Below are positions 18,196 through 26,718 of a stretch of DNA of 64,000 bases, in pieces. Under the pieces are notes generated by a model that saw nothing but the letters and a program-made list of their open reading frames with translations, was not told the origin of the DNA and ran no database searches. Source of the stretch: Arenibacter algicola (GTDB lineage: Bacteria; Bacteroidota; Bacteroidia; Flavobacteriales; Flavobacteriaceae); contig NZ_JAHKPO010000003.1 in the NCBI RefSeq assembly GCF_018860365.1, forward strand, positions 1,116,001 through 1,180,000, given 5' to 3'. Position 1 is the first letter of the stretch. Every line of letters starts with the position of its first letter. The position numbers were made by a program, and so were the translations under genes.

Positions 18196-18834
18196 ATGAC
18201 TGAGGCTTATCTGTATCTTTTATCTTCAAAATATCCAAATTGGAATTTTAACAGCTATCCGGATGAAAACGTAAAATTGTCTATAAGCTGCAAGTCTGAA
18301 TTTGAGGGTGCTTTGATAGAGATGTTGGAGATCGTTAAAAACATCAGTGTTTTTTACGATAATAAAGATCATGTCATTAAACTAAAAAAAGGAAGTACTC
18401 TTGGTATAAAAGTGAAACGTAGTAAAAGTGCCAAAAAGTATAAAAAAATGTATACTTCGGGTTGTTTTGATATATTTCATTACGGGCATCTCAACATTCT
18501 GAAAAAGTCTAAAGGCATGTGCGACCATTTGATCGTGGGTGTTTCCACAGATGAACTAATATTAAAGGAAAAAGGCAGGCTACCTGTAATACCATTCGAA
18601 GAAAGAATAAAATTGGTAAAGGCTATTAGTTATGTTGATGAGGTTATTCCTCAGGTAGATAAAAATAAGCAGCGTATTGTGGACGAATATAATATAGATG
18701 CCATTTCCGTTGGAGACGATTGGAAAGGTAGATTCCCAAAAACGACTTGCCCTGTAGAGTATGTTGCCTATACTGCCAATGTTAGCAGTACTATTTTAAA
18801 AGAAACATTGCAATTGCAGGCTGTAGAGTCTTAG
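18196..18834 (+). CDS. TagD-like glycerol-3-phosphate cytidylyltransferase with N-terminal extension
   Basis: 212 residues. From residue 85 the protein is a cytidylyltransferase of the TagD type: MYTSGCFDIFHYGHLN includes the nucleotide-binding HYGH (95-98). The final RTEGIST-like motif is altered to TANVSSTILK. A stand-alone enzyme would begin at the internal ATG at 18448 and be 128 residues, close to TagD. Here a further 84 residues of unknown family precede it, in good coding frame. The product would be CDP-glycerol or a related CDP-alditol, the donor for the TagF-like half of the protein at 14184. It overlaps the convergent licD stop by four bases. Confidence 0.85.
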   Translation: MTEAYLYLLSSKYPNWNFNSYPDENVKLSISCKSEFEGALIEMLEIVKNISVFYDNKDHVIKLKKGSTLGIKVKRSKSAKKYKKMYTSGCFDIFHYGHLNILKKSKGMCDHLIVGVSTDELILKEKGRLPVIPFEERIKLVKAISYVDEVIPQVDKNKQRIVDEYNIDAISVGDDWKGRFPKTTCPVEYVAYTANVSSTILKETLQLQAVES

Positions 18835-19415
18835 GCTATCGCATTATCGTCCTTGGAGGTGTTCCAATCTTTCACCGGGGTTTGCCAATCTCCATACCTA
18901 TAGGTAAGATACTCATCAGTTAGTGCAGGAATTTTGTACACAAAACCTTTAAATTCAATATTTCCAAAAGTTTGGTAGAACTTGCTGGGTACAAATTTAG
19001 TTTTGTTGTCAATTTCCCAATAACTGTTCTCCCCATGTTGATATTTTATAAAAACATCCAGGCAAACGGCCCCTTTGATCAATCCAAAAAATCGTTTTTC
19101 CCTTATTTTTATCATTCTAATGGCATCCTTCGCGAAAAACTCATTGGTGCTATCAAAGTGTCTCGTTCTTACTCTATATCCCGCTTTCTTCAATTCGGAA
19201 TAAAAATCGTCCAACTTTTCCAATTGGTCGTGATTCATAGAAACATCAATGTCGTTATCCCAAGGCAACAGTCGGTTCTCCCTTCTAATACCCAGTAAAG
19301 TGCCTCCTTCTATCCAATAATCAATATTACAATGGTCAAATATGGTCGCCACATTTTTGAGCATTCTTTCGGCTATAACTTTATTTTTTCCTTCGAGGGT
19401 TATGTTATACGCCAT
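18831..19415 (-). CDS. LicD family phosphotransferase
   Basis: 194 residues. LicD proteins attach phosphocholine or another phospho-substituent to a surface glycan. The core motif is clear: WIEGGTLLGIRRENRLLPWD with GGTLLG at 37-42, and DNDIDV with aspartates 53, 55 and 57 as probable metal ligands. It is shorter than the roughly 270 residues of streptococcal LicD but keeps the nucleotidyltransferase-fold core. It lies next to a HAD-like gene on the same strand (13-base gap) and near LicC- and TagD-like genes, which supports a role in glycan phospho-decoration. The substituent (choline, ethanolamine, ribitol or glycerol) is not determinable. Confidence 0.9.
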   Translation of the reverse strand: MAYNITLEGKNKVIAERMLKNVATIFDHCNIDYWIEGGTLLGIRRENRLLPWDNDIDVSMNHDQLEKLDDFYSELKKAGYRVRTRHFDSTNEFFAKDAIRMIKIREKRFFGLIKGAVCLDVFIKYQHGENSYWEIDNKTKFVPSKFYQTFGNIEFKGFVYKIPALTDEYLTYRYGDWQTPVKDWNTSKDDNAIA

Positions 19416-19428
19416 GATGCACGAATGT

Positions 19429-19809
19429 TTAATCCAAATTATTTTTCAGGAAAATACCGAGTCCATCCAGACCGTCTTCCATTTTGTAAGGAAAGGTTTT
19501 TATACCAACGGAGGAGGCAGAATTTACGGCTTCTGCATTATGTTCAAAATAAACAACCTCAGTAGGTTTTAAATTAAAACGGCTCAACATTTTTAGGTAA
19601 TATGCCTTATTGGTCTTGTTGGGATTATGTTCCAAACTAAAGACCTCATAAGGCATATTTACAATTCCATAGGTAATACATTCTTGTTTACTGGCATTTG
19701 TTAGGATGATTTTGGGATTGGGAAAAGTGTCCAATAATTTTTTTAGATCGTAATCCGTTCCCTTTTCAGTAACAAAGGTGTTCCAAGCATCTACAAGAAT
19801 AGTTTTCAT
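19429..19809 (-). CDS. Small HAD-like hydrolase
   Basis: 126 residues. VDAWNTFV near the start replaces the usual HAD motif I DxDGT with DxWNT, IILTNAS (around residues 34-40) fits motif II, and VVYFEHNAEAVNSASSVGIKTF near residue 84 fits motif IV, with E and H where two acidic residues are expected. There is no cap domain. These changes suggest a divergent or inactive HAD protein rather than a standard phosphatase. It is ten bases from dapD and 13 bases from licD in one minus-strand run, so it may serve the glycan genes, for example on a phosphorylated intermediate. Confidence 0.7.
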   Translation of the reverse strand: MKTILVDAWNTFVTEKGTDYDLKKLLDTFPNPKIILTNASKQECITYGIVNMPYEVFSLEHNPNKTNKAYYLKMLSRFNLKPTEVVYFEHNAEAVNSASSVGIKTFPYKMEDGLDGLGIFLKNNLD

Positions 19810-19819
19810 TTTTTAGCTT

Positions 19820-20635
19820 TTAAACCGCTACGTCGTATTCCCTTAGGGCATCATTTAGGGAAGTTTTTTTGTTGGTACTCTCCTTTCGGGTACCAATGAT
19901 CAAGGCACAGGGAACCTGATAATCGCCAGCTGGGAATTTTTTGGTATAACTTCCTGGTATAACTACCGATCTTGCAGGTACCAATCCTTTACGCTCTATA
20001 GGTTTGTCGCCAGTAACATCTATAATTTTAGTTGAGCCGGTAAGCACCACATTTGCTCCCAAAACAGCCTCTTTTTCAACGCGTACGCCTTCAACAACAA
20101 TACATCTAGATCCAATAAAGGCATTGTCCTCTATTATAACCGGAGCGGCTTGTAATGGTTCCAACACCCCACCGATTCCAACACCACCACTAAGATGGAC
20201 ATTTTTGCCAATTTGGGCACAACTACCAACGGTGGCCCAGGTATCTACCATTGTCCCTTCGTCAACGTAGGCACCAATATTTACATAACTTGGCATTAAA
20301 ATAGTACCTGCGGAAATATAAGCTCCATGTCTGGCAACCGCATTGGGAACAACGCGTATTCCTTTTTCGGCATAGCCTCTTTTTAGGGGCATTTTATCGT
20401 GATATTCAAAGATACCGGCTTCCAAGGTTTCCATTTTTTGTATCGGAAAATATAGTACCACAGCCTTTTTAACCCATTCATTTATTTGCCATCCATCTGT
20501 GGTAGGTTCTGCACAGCGCAATTTACCGTTATCCAAAAGATCAATGACTTCCCTTATTGCGGTTTGAGTTGGAATTTCTTTAAGTAGGTCTCTATTTTCC
20601 CAGGCTGTTTCTATTGTTTTTCTTAGTTCTTTCAT
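19820..20635 (-). CDS. dapD: 2,3,4,5-tetrahydropyridine-2,6-dicarboxylate N-succinyltransferase
   Basis: 271 residues from MKELRKTIETAWENRD. It succinylates tetrahydrodipicolinate in the lysine and meso-diaminopimelate pathway, in the cytoplasm as a trimer. The centre is a left-handed beta-helix of hexapeptide repeats (about residues 100-210), including GTMVDTWATVGSCAQIG and GVGIGGVLEPLQAAPVIIEDN. The frame continues to 20659, but a TATATTTG -7-like box on the minus strand at 20657-20664 would place the longer start at or before the transcription start, so 20635 is preferred. It is divergent from ruvX. Confidence 0.96.
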   Translation of the reverse strand: MKELRKTIETAWENRDLLKEIPTQTAIREVIDLLDNGKLRCAEPTTDGWQINEWVKKAVVLYFPIQKMETLEAGIFEYHDKMPLKRGYAEKGIRVVPNAVARHGAYISAGTILMPSYVNIGAYVDEGTMVDTWATVGSCAQIGKNVHLSGGVGIGGVLEPLQAAPVIIEDNAFIGSRCIVVEGVRVEKEAVLGANVVLTGSTKIIDVTGDKPIERKGLVPARSVVIPGSYTKKFPAGDYQVPCALIIGTRKESTNKKTSLNDALREYDVAV

Positions 20636-20692
20636 CTTTAATAGTTCAAATTTTAGCAAATATAAGGGCTAGTAGGTAATTAACCTTTTGTT

Positions 20693-20725
20693 TTTGCACA
20701 TATAACAATTTATCCCTTATTTTTG
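20693..20725 (+). promoter_or_regulatory. Putative ruvX promoter (TTTG-N21-TATTTTTG)
   Basis: TTTG at 20693-20696 and TATTTTTG at 20718-20725 match the Bacteroidota -33 and -7 elements with 21 bases between. The -7 box covers the TTG at 20723 that an open-frame caller would use, so the real start must lie downstream. The mRNA leader would be very short. Confidence 0.55.
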
Positions 20726-20737
20726 CAAAAAATTTGT

Positions 20738-21151
20738 GTGGGAAGGATTGTAGCATTGGATTATGGAAAGGTTCGAACGGGAATTGCCGTTACGGACGAG
20801 TTGCAAATAATAGCTTCTGGCCTAACTACCGTTGATACAAAAGAACTTTTGAATTTTCTAAGGAAGTATGTTCAGGAGGAGAAGGTAGAAAAATTTGTGA
20901 TCGGTGAACCAAAGCAAATGAACAACCTTCCATCCGAATCCGAGGAATTGATCAAACCTTTTTTGAGAACTTTGGAAGGTGTTTTTCCAAAGATACCTGT
21001 AGAGCGCCAAGATGAGCGTTTTACTTCTAAAATGGCATTTCAGACCATGATAGATAGTGGCCTTAATAAAAAACAAAGAAGGGATAAGGCCTTAGTCGAT
21101 GAAATTAGCGCCACTATAATCCTTCAGGCGTATTTAAATAGAAAACAGTAG
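20738..21151 (+). CDS. ruvX: Holliday junction resolvase-like protein RuvX/YqgF
   Basis: 137 residues. RuvX/YqgF is an RNase H-fold nuclease involved in pre-16S rRNA processing and possibly Holliday junction resolution. The first strand VGRIVALDYGKVRTG carries the conserved Asp, IGEPKQMNNLPSE follows near residue 60, and the end has DERFTSK and a KKQRRDKALVDEISATIILQAYL block. The open frame reaches a TTG at 20723, but that codon lies in the promoter -7 box, and the GTG at 20738 fits the family start (MGRxLAxDxG). def follows one base after the stop codon, so they are an operon. Confidence 0.93.
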   Translation: MGRIVALDYGKVRTGIAVTDELQIIASGLTTVDTKELLNFLRKYVQEEKVEKFVIGEPKQMNNLPSESEELIKPFLRTLEGVFPKIPVERQDERFTSKMAFQTMIDSGLNKKQRRDKALVDEISATIILQAYLNRKQ

Positions 21152-21152
21152 T

Positions 21153-21743
21153 ATGATATTACCTATAGTTGCTTATGGAGACCCGGTACTTAGAAAAGTA
21201 GCGGATGATATAGACAAGGATTTTCCAAGATTTGAAGAATTGGTGGCCAATATGTGGGACACTATGTATAATGCCAGTGGAGTTGGTTTGGCCGCACCCC
21301 AAATTGGGCTGCCCATTAGGCTGTTCCTTGTGGATACCACGCCATTTGCGGATGACGAAGAGCTTACGGAAGAAGAGCAAAACGCATTAAAAGGGTTTAG
21401 GAAAGTTTTTATCAATGCACGTATAGAGGAGGAAACTGGCACGGAATGGGCATTTAATGAAGGGTGTCTTAGTATTCCCGATGTTCGGGAAGACGTTTCC
21501 AGAAAAGATACCATCACTATATCCTATATGGATGAGAATTTTAAATCCAATAAGGAAACCTATGATGGTCTTTTGGCCAGGGTAATTCAACATGAATATG
21601 ACCATATAGAGGGAATTTTGTTTACCGATAAATTATCGTCCTTAAAAAAACGCCTTTTAAAGGGGAGGTTGACCAATATTTCCAAGGGGAAGGTAAAGGT
21701 AGAATATAGAATGCGCTTTCCCAACATTAAAAAAGCACGTTAA
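21153..21743 (+). CDS. def: Peptide deformylase
   Basis: 196 residues, normal for the bacterial enzyme. It removes the formyl group from the N-terminal methionine of new proteins. All three motifs are present: GVGLAAPQIG (43-52), EGCLSIP (103-109, with metal ligand Cys105) and HEYDH (147-151, metal ligands His147 and His151, catalytic Glu148). A 20-residue acidic insert (DDEELTEEEQ) lies between the first two motifs, as in many Bacteroidota homologues. It is translationally close-coupled to ruvX and is followed 57 bases later by the DUF5606 gene. Confidence 0.97.
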   Translation: MILPIVAYGDPVLRKVADDIDKDFPRFEELVANMWDTMYNASGVGLAAPQIGLPIRLFLVDTTPFADDEELTEEEQNALKGFRKVFINARIEEETGTEWAFNEGCLSIPDVREDVSRKDTITISYMDENFKSNKETYDGLLARVIQHEYDHIEGILFTDKLSSLKKRLLKGRLTNISKGKVKVEYRMRFPNIKKAR

Positions 21744-21800
21744 AACTATTTCTATTATAAACAAAAAGTAGCATATTTGCCGCTGAAACTAAAATAACAG

Positions 21801-22229
21801 ATGGGTTTAAATAAAATATTATCGATTGCAGGTAAGCCGGGACTTTTTAAATTATTGACGCAAACGCGTTCAGGTTTTGTGGCCGAATCCTTGTTGGATG
21901 GCAAAAAAGTTACCGTAAGTTTTAAGAACAATGTAAGTGTCTTGTCTGAGATTGCAATCTATACTTTGGAAGAGGAAGTGCCGTTAAAAGTGGTGTTTGA
22001 AAAGATCAAGGAAAAGGAAGATGGTGGAAAAACAGCGGTGAGCCACAAAGAGGACAAGATAAAATTGGAGGAATATTTGTTTGAAGTGCTTCCCAATTAT
22101 GATGAAGATAGGGTTTATGCCAGTGATATTAAAAAGATAATTCAATGGTATAATTTATTACATGAACACGGTATTACAGAGTTTGCGGACGAGGAGGAAA
22201 AAGAAGAGGCTTCCAAGGAAACAGAATAG
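21801..22229 (+). CDS. DUF5606 domain-containing protein
   Basis: 142 residues. The first 55 residues (MGLNKILSIAGKPGLFKLL, then KVTVSFKNNVSVLSEIAIYT) match DUF5606, a family found mainly in Bacteroidota and often encoded beside def. The function is unknown. The middle (about residues 65-125) is mixed helical, with a KIIQWYNLLHEHG block, and the last 15 residues are acidic. There is no signal peptide. Its conserved place after ruvX-def suggests a link to translation or protein maturation, by inference only. A terminator follows at 22253. Confidence 0.9.
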   Translation: MGLNKILSIAGKPGLFKLLTQTRSGFVAESLLDGKKVTVSFKNNVSVLSEIAIYTLEEEVPLKVVFEKIKEKEDGGKTAVSHKEDKIKLEEYLFEVLPNYDEDRVYASDIKKIIQWYNLLHEHGITEFADEEEKEEASKETE

Positions 22230-22252
22230 ATTTTATGTATTTACAATATTAG

Positions 22253-22279
22253 AACCTTCGTTTGCGAAGGTTTTTTTTT
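22253..22279 (+). terminator. Terminator of the ruvX-def-DUF5606 operon
   Basis: AACCTTCG and CGAAGGTT form an 8-bp stem around a TTTG loop, followed by a long T run. Confidence 0.88.
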
Positions 22280-22442
22280 GTCCCATACTTTGGTTTCTTC
22301 CACTAATAAATTGGTGTGGTAATCGCTGCTAGGATAAAATAATTATTCATTTAGCTTCGGGCTTCTGTTATTGGTCTAAATTGTTGGGCAGCGGGCTGCT
22401 AATTATGGAAATTAATATTTTAATTCCTTACTCAGTTTTATC

Positions 22443-25022
22443 ATGGCTAAATTTAATAAGAAAAGTGCTGCTATTTTCGTAATGCTACTGGTCCTCCCTT
22501 TTGTTCTTATAGGGCAACAACGTACGGGGAATATAGTGGAATATTTTGGCAAGGAAAAGGTGGAGGATATTCATGAAGGAAAAGTGATTCATGTGTTTAA
22601 CAAAGCACTGGCCTTGACCATTTCAAGTTTCGGATTTGAATCTTCATCCTTTCCAGTAGATCCAGTTTTTGATAAGTTTATAATGGAACCCGGTACCCAG
22701 GTCAGGGAAGGTGAAGTTTTTGATATCGATTTCTTTGGAAGGGAATTAAAATGGAATGCCATAAAGGTTGATAGTACCAATAGTTTTTCAGGGAGGGAAC
22801 TTAGGTCGGGATATGTATATCTTACCTATAAATCAGGATCGAAAAAAACGGTTTTGTTCGAAGCTTCCGGCCATTCTTTGGTTTCCATCAACGGTTATCC
22901 TTATGAAGGTGACCATTATGATTTTGGTTGGAACCTTATCCCATTGAAATTAAAAAAAGGGAATAATATTTTTGTTTTAAAGGTAGGCCGTTTTCCAAGG
23001 ATTCGTGCGCGCTTATTGGAGCCTAAAGCCGAGGTTCAATTTACTACCCGAGATGTAACGGTTCCCGATCTTTTATTGGAAGAGAACATGGAATATAAGG
23101 CTGCTATAAGGGTTATAAATGCTTCAGATAAGTGGGTCAGAAAATACGCTATTGTGGCCAAGGTCAACGGAAAGGAGCTTACCACAAAAATAAGCGATAT
23201 CCCACCTTTTACGGTCTATAAAATTCCTTTTTCCATTCCCTCCTCCACCTTGGATACCTCTATGGCAAAGGTGAATGTTGACCTAGGGTTGATACATAGT
23301 AACGGTCAGCAGGTTTCTACCGAAACCTTATCTTTAAATGTGAAATCGAAAAATAAACATCATAAGAGAACTTTTATAAGCGATATAGATGAAAGTGTAC
23401 AGTATTATAGCGTAGCACCGGACAAAAATGGGTATACCGAGGGTGCCGCACTTTTCCTTTCGGTACATGGTGCTTCAGTTGAGGCGGTTAATCAGGCAAA
23501 TGCCTATAAACAAAAAGATTGGGGAAATCTTGTTGCTCCGACAAATAGGAGACCGTACGGGTTTGCATGGGAAGATTGGGGAAGATTGGATGCCTTGGAA
23601 GTGTTGGCGGACAGCAAAAGACTTTTTAAACCGGACAATAGCAAGATTTACCTAACCGGACATTCCATGGGTGGTCATGGAACATGGTATTTAGGTGCTA
23701 CCTATCCCGATCGTTTTGCAGCAATTGCACCATGTGCCGGATATCCAGATTTGTTGTTGTACCGTGGAAGTAGGTCTGAGAGGCTTCTGGAAATGAGTGA
23801 GGAACAGAGGGCAAACTATGGTATTACTCCTAAAATGTTCGAACGTATGACGGCGGAGTATGTCCCTACTGCGGTCGAAAACATTGTAGAAAGAGCGGGA
23901 ACACCTAGCAGAACCTTAAAATTGATTCGAAATTATCTACATCATGGGGTATATGTGTTGCACGGCGAAAAGGACAATGTGGTTCCTACTTCTATTGCCC
24001 GTGACATGAGAGAGCGGTTGGGGCAGTTTCATCCAGATTTCACCTATTACGAATATCCAGGTGGCACGCATTGGTATGGGGACCATAGTGTAGATTGGGA
24101 ACCAATTTTTAACCTATTTAAACAACGTACTATTCCTGAGGCCAAGGATATTAAAAAATTGGAGTTCAGTACGGGGTCTCCAGGAGTTTCTGCATCCTCG
24201 CATTTTATTGGTATCCATCAGCAACAAATACCATTTGAGGTTAGTTCCTTTGATTTTTCATGGGATACCATTTTTAAAGTACAGACCAAAAATGTGTCTT
24301 TGTTGGAAATAGATTTTACACAATTGCCCGGGGATATTAATAACATTGAGCTTAATGGAAAGGAGATTGCTATTCCATCAAAGGACAATACCTTTTTTAA
24401 GGAAATGGACGGGGTATGGAAAATTGTGGCCAAATCGTCCTTGGAGGAAAAAGGCCCTCATAGGAATGGTGGCTTTAAGGATGCCTTTAGAAACAACGTG
24501 GTATTTGTTTATGCCACCAAAGGGTCACAAGCTGAGAATGATTGGTATTACAATAAAGCGAGGTTTGATGCGGATACTTTCTGGTATAAGGCCAATGGCA
24601 ATATAGAATTGGTTGCGGATACCGACTTTTCCTTAAGAGATTATCCCAACCAAAATGTTGTTGTTTACGGTAATAAAAACAATAATGCTGCCTGGGATAA
24701 ATTATTAAAAGATAGCCCCGTCCAAGTATTCAATAATAAATTAAATTTTGGCAGTAGAAGTATCAGCGGCAACAATTGGGGCATGTATTTTATAGTTCCG
24801 AGAGCGGATAGCGATGTGGCCAGTGTTGGGGTGGTAACTGCTACGGGGCTTCTGGGAATGAAAGCCGCCTATGCCAACCATTATTTGGTGAACGGAACTA
24901 CTTTTCCGGATTTGATGCTTTTTGATGAAACTGTATTGGCTCAAGGAACTTCTGCAGTAAAATGTGCTGGATTTTTTGGTAATGATTGGTCCATTGAAAA
25001 TGGTGATTTTGAATGGAAATAG
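22443..25022 (+). CDS. Secreted alpha/beta-hydrolase (prolyl-oligopeptidase/esterase-like)
   Basis: 859 residues. An N-terminal signal sequence (residues 1-25, with a hydrophobic core from AAIFVMLLVLP) sends it out of the cytoplasm. Residues 30-300 are beta-rich and unassigned. A hydrolase domain follows (about 320-570): the nucleophile elbow TGHSMGGHG has Ser408, VLHGEKDNVVPT gives a probable Asp, and YPGGTHWYGDH gives the His. A second beta-rich region (580-859) ends the chain. The family includes predicted peptidases and feruloyl- or acetyl-esterases, so the substrate is open; polysaccharide or peptide side-chain removal is a guess. It is transcribed alone and converges on an S10 carboxypeptidase. 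Confidence 0.85.
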   Translation: MAKFNKKSAAIFVMLLVLPFVLIGQQRTGNIVEYFGKEKVEDIHEGKVIHVFNKALALTISSFGFESSSFPVDPVFDKFIMEPGTQVREGEVFDIDFFGRELKWNAIKVDSTNSFSGRELRSGYVYLTYKSGSKKTVLFEASGHSLVSINGYPYEGDHYDFGWNLIPLKLKKGNNIFVLKVGRFPRIRARLLEPKAEVQFTTRDVTVPDLLLEENMEYKAAIRVINASDKWVRKYAIVAKVNGKELTTKISDIPPFTVYKIPFSIPSSTLDTSMAKVNVDLGLIHSNGQQVSTETLSLNVKSKNKHHKRTFISDIDESVQYYSVAPDKNGYTEGAALFLSVHGASVEAVNQANAYKQKDWGNLVAPTNRRPYGFAWEDWGRLDALEVLADSKRLFKPDNSKIYLTGHSMGGHGTWYLGATYPDRFAAIAPCAGYPDLLLYRGSRSERLLEMSEEQRANYGITPKMFERMTAEYVPTAVENIVERAGTPSRTLKLIRNYLHHGVYVLHGEKDNVVPTSIARDMRERLGQFHPDFTYYEYPGGTHWYGDHSVDWEPIFNLFKQRTIPEAKDIKKLEFSTGSPGVSASSHFIGIHQQQIPFEVSSFDFSWDTIFKVQTKNVSLLEIDFTQLPGDINNIELNGKEIAIPSKDNTFFKEMDGVWKIVAKSSLEEKGPHRNGGFKDAFRNNVVFVYATKGSQAENDWYYNKARFDADTFWYKANGNIELVADTDFSLRDYPNQNVVVYGNKNNNAAWDKLLKDSPVQVFNNKLNFGSRSISGNNWGMYFIVPRADSDVASVGVVTATGLLGMKAAYANHYLVNGTTFPDLMLFDETVLAQGTSAVKCAGFFGNDWSIENGDFEWK

Positions 25023-25027
25023 GATAT

Positions 25028-25092
25028 GGCCGTCCAAATGAATAAAACCACAGTCAATTTAGAATCTAATGGGCTTATTATTTGGACGACCT
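25028..25092. terminator. Hairpin between convergent hydrolase genes
   Basis: CGTCCAAAT-AATAA (25031-25045, one bulged base) pairs with TTATT-ATTTGGACG (25075-25088), giving a 14-bp stem over a 29-base loop, with a T-rich tail on the plus strand. It sits between the stops at 25022 and 25101 and probably ends both transcripts. Confidence 0.5.
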
Positions 25093-25100
25093 TTTGCCTT

Positions 25101-26606
25101 TTATTTTGATGCGTTTAGAATAAACTGGGAGACGTCTTTCTTGAATTTTTCCATGGAAGGTTTGTGAGTGTACATCATATGTCCGGCCTCATAATATTCC
25201 ATAATAATATTATCCTTGATCTCCTTTTTAAGGCCCAAATGATTGATGCTGTGTTCTACTCCATAAAAAACAGTGGCAAGGTCATAGATGCCATTCAAGA
25301 TCAAGACCTTCATGTTTGGATCTCTAGATAATGCCGTGGCCATGTCAATACCGGTGTTGATTGCTGCTGTAGCACCCCATCTTTCATTCCCTTTGTGGGA
25401 CCAATCCCATTTAAAGCCGTCCCTTCTGCCTGCGGTGAGGGAGTATAACAAGTTTTTATTTACTTTTAGGTCACCGTAAAAATAATCCAGAAACCCGCTA
25501 ATGTAGGCAGGGGAAATGGCCAGGCTTTGTGGATCATGACTTCCTTCCTGGGCAAGGAGATCTTCATTGATTCCGGTAAAGCGGGAATCCAGTCGGCCAA
25601 CTATTTCACCTTTGTCCCTTAAGAATTCCGCAAAAAATTCTGATGCTGTTACCCTAAGATCGGCCTTTAGCCAATAGTTGGTGTCTGTGCCAGTGTAATA
25701 GGCAAGCTTTGATGCAATATTACTTTTTTCATTTTCAGAAAGTTGATCTCCTTTAAAGAGGGCAGGAGTGTACTCGTTTTCGGTAAAGGATCTAACTGTC
25801 TCAAGGAATTCGTATACATTTTCTGGTTTATCCGTTATTTTATTATGATACCATGCTGTTGCCGCATAGGTAGGAAAATGAACTATATACGGTAAGTCGT
25901 CATTTGGCGGGAATAGTAGGGTCCGAAGGTCAAATACCGCAGATACCATTATAACGCCGTTCATGGCAATTCCTTGGTTCAATAGGGTGTTCATTAAGCC
26001 TGCATTCCTAAAGGTCCCGTAACTTTCTCCCAATAAGAATTTGGGACTGTTCATGCGGTCATTGTGTATCAGAAACTGGGTAATGAACAAAGAAAGGCTG
26101 CGGATATCCTGGTCTACCCCCCAAAAGTCCTTAAACTTGGCCTTTCCTATAGGTATGCTTAGACCGGTACCTACGGGATCTATCATTACCAGATCGGCTA
26201 TATCCAGAATAGAGTAGTTGTTGTTGACAATTTTGTAGGGTGCCGCCGGTGTTGATTTCGGGTCGTCCACTACAATTCTTTTTGGCCCCAAAATACCCAT
26301 GTGCAACCAAAAAGAGGAAGATCCGGGTCCTCCGTTAAAGGCAAAAACTATTGGTCGTCTTTGTGTTGACAATCCTCTTTTGGAATCCCTTGTGTAGTAA
26401 GTAAAGCCCATTAATGCAATTGGCTTGTTGGATTCGTCCTTTACCTCAAAAGTTCCCGCTTTTGCCGTTAAATAAATGGTGTTGCCATTAATGGTAACAC
26501 TTTGCATAGTGGTAGCTACTTCGGCTTTGGGTATAGAATCGTTTTCCTTATTGGGATAGCACAATTGTCCCAACAGCAGGGTAATAACTAGAATAAGGGC
26601 TTTCAT
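25101..26606 (-). CDS. Serine carboxypeptidase, S10 family, exported
   Basis: 501 residues with a signal peptide (residues 1-19). S10 enzymes remove C-terminal residues from peptides. The oxyanion region FNGGPGSSS is at 90-98, the nucleophile GESYG has Ser195, Asp442 lies in ILNGIYDLAT, and His476 in EAGHMMYTH, so the triad is complete. Members of this type in Bacteroidota are thought to be periplasmic or secreted and to help use peptides. It converges with the esterase gene and is followed on the same strand, across 112 bases, by the GH20 gene, within a run of exported degradative enzymes. Confidence 0.93.
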   Translation of the reverse strand: MKALILVITLLLGQLCYPNKENDSIPKAEVATTMQSVTINGNTIYLTAKAGTFEVKDESNKPIALMGFTYYTRDSKRGLSTQRRPIVFAFNGGPGSSSFWLHMGILGPKRIVVDDPKSTPAAPYKIVNNNYSILDIADLVMIDPVGTGLSIPIGKAKFKDFWGVDQDIRSLSLFITQFLIHNDRMNSPKFLLGESYGTFRNAGLMNTLLNQGIAMNGVIMVSAVFDLRTLLFPPNDDLPYIVHFPTYAATAWYHNKITDKPENVYEFLETVRSFTENEYTPALFKGDQLSENEKSNIASKLAYYTGTDTNYWLKADLRVTASEFFAEFLRDKGEIVGRLDSRFTGINEDLLAQEGSHDPQSLAISPAYISGFLDYFYGDLKVNKNLLYSLTAGRRDGFKWDWSHKGNERWGATAAINTGIDMATALSRDPNMKVLILNGIYDLATVFYGVEHSINHLGLKKEIKDNIIMEYYEAGHMMYTHKPSMEKFKKDVSQFILNASK

Positions 26607-26718
26607 TTGTTCAGTATTTAAATTGGGTTAAATAGCCAAACAGGTAAAGTCTGATAATTAGGGGCTTACAATATATTAAATATATAGATTATAGCCGATA
26701 GTATTGCTTAATGAATAA

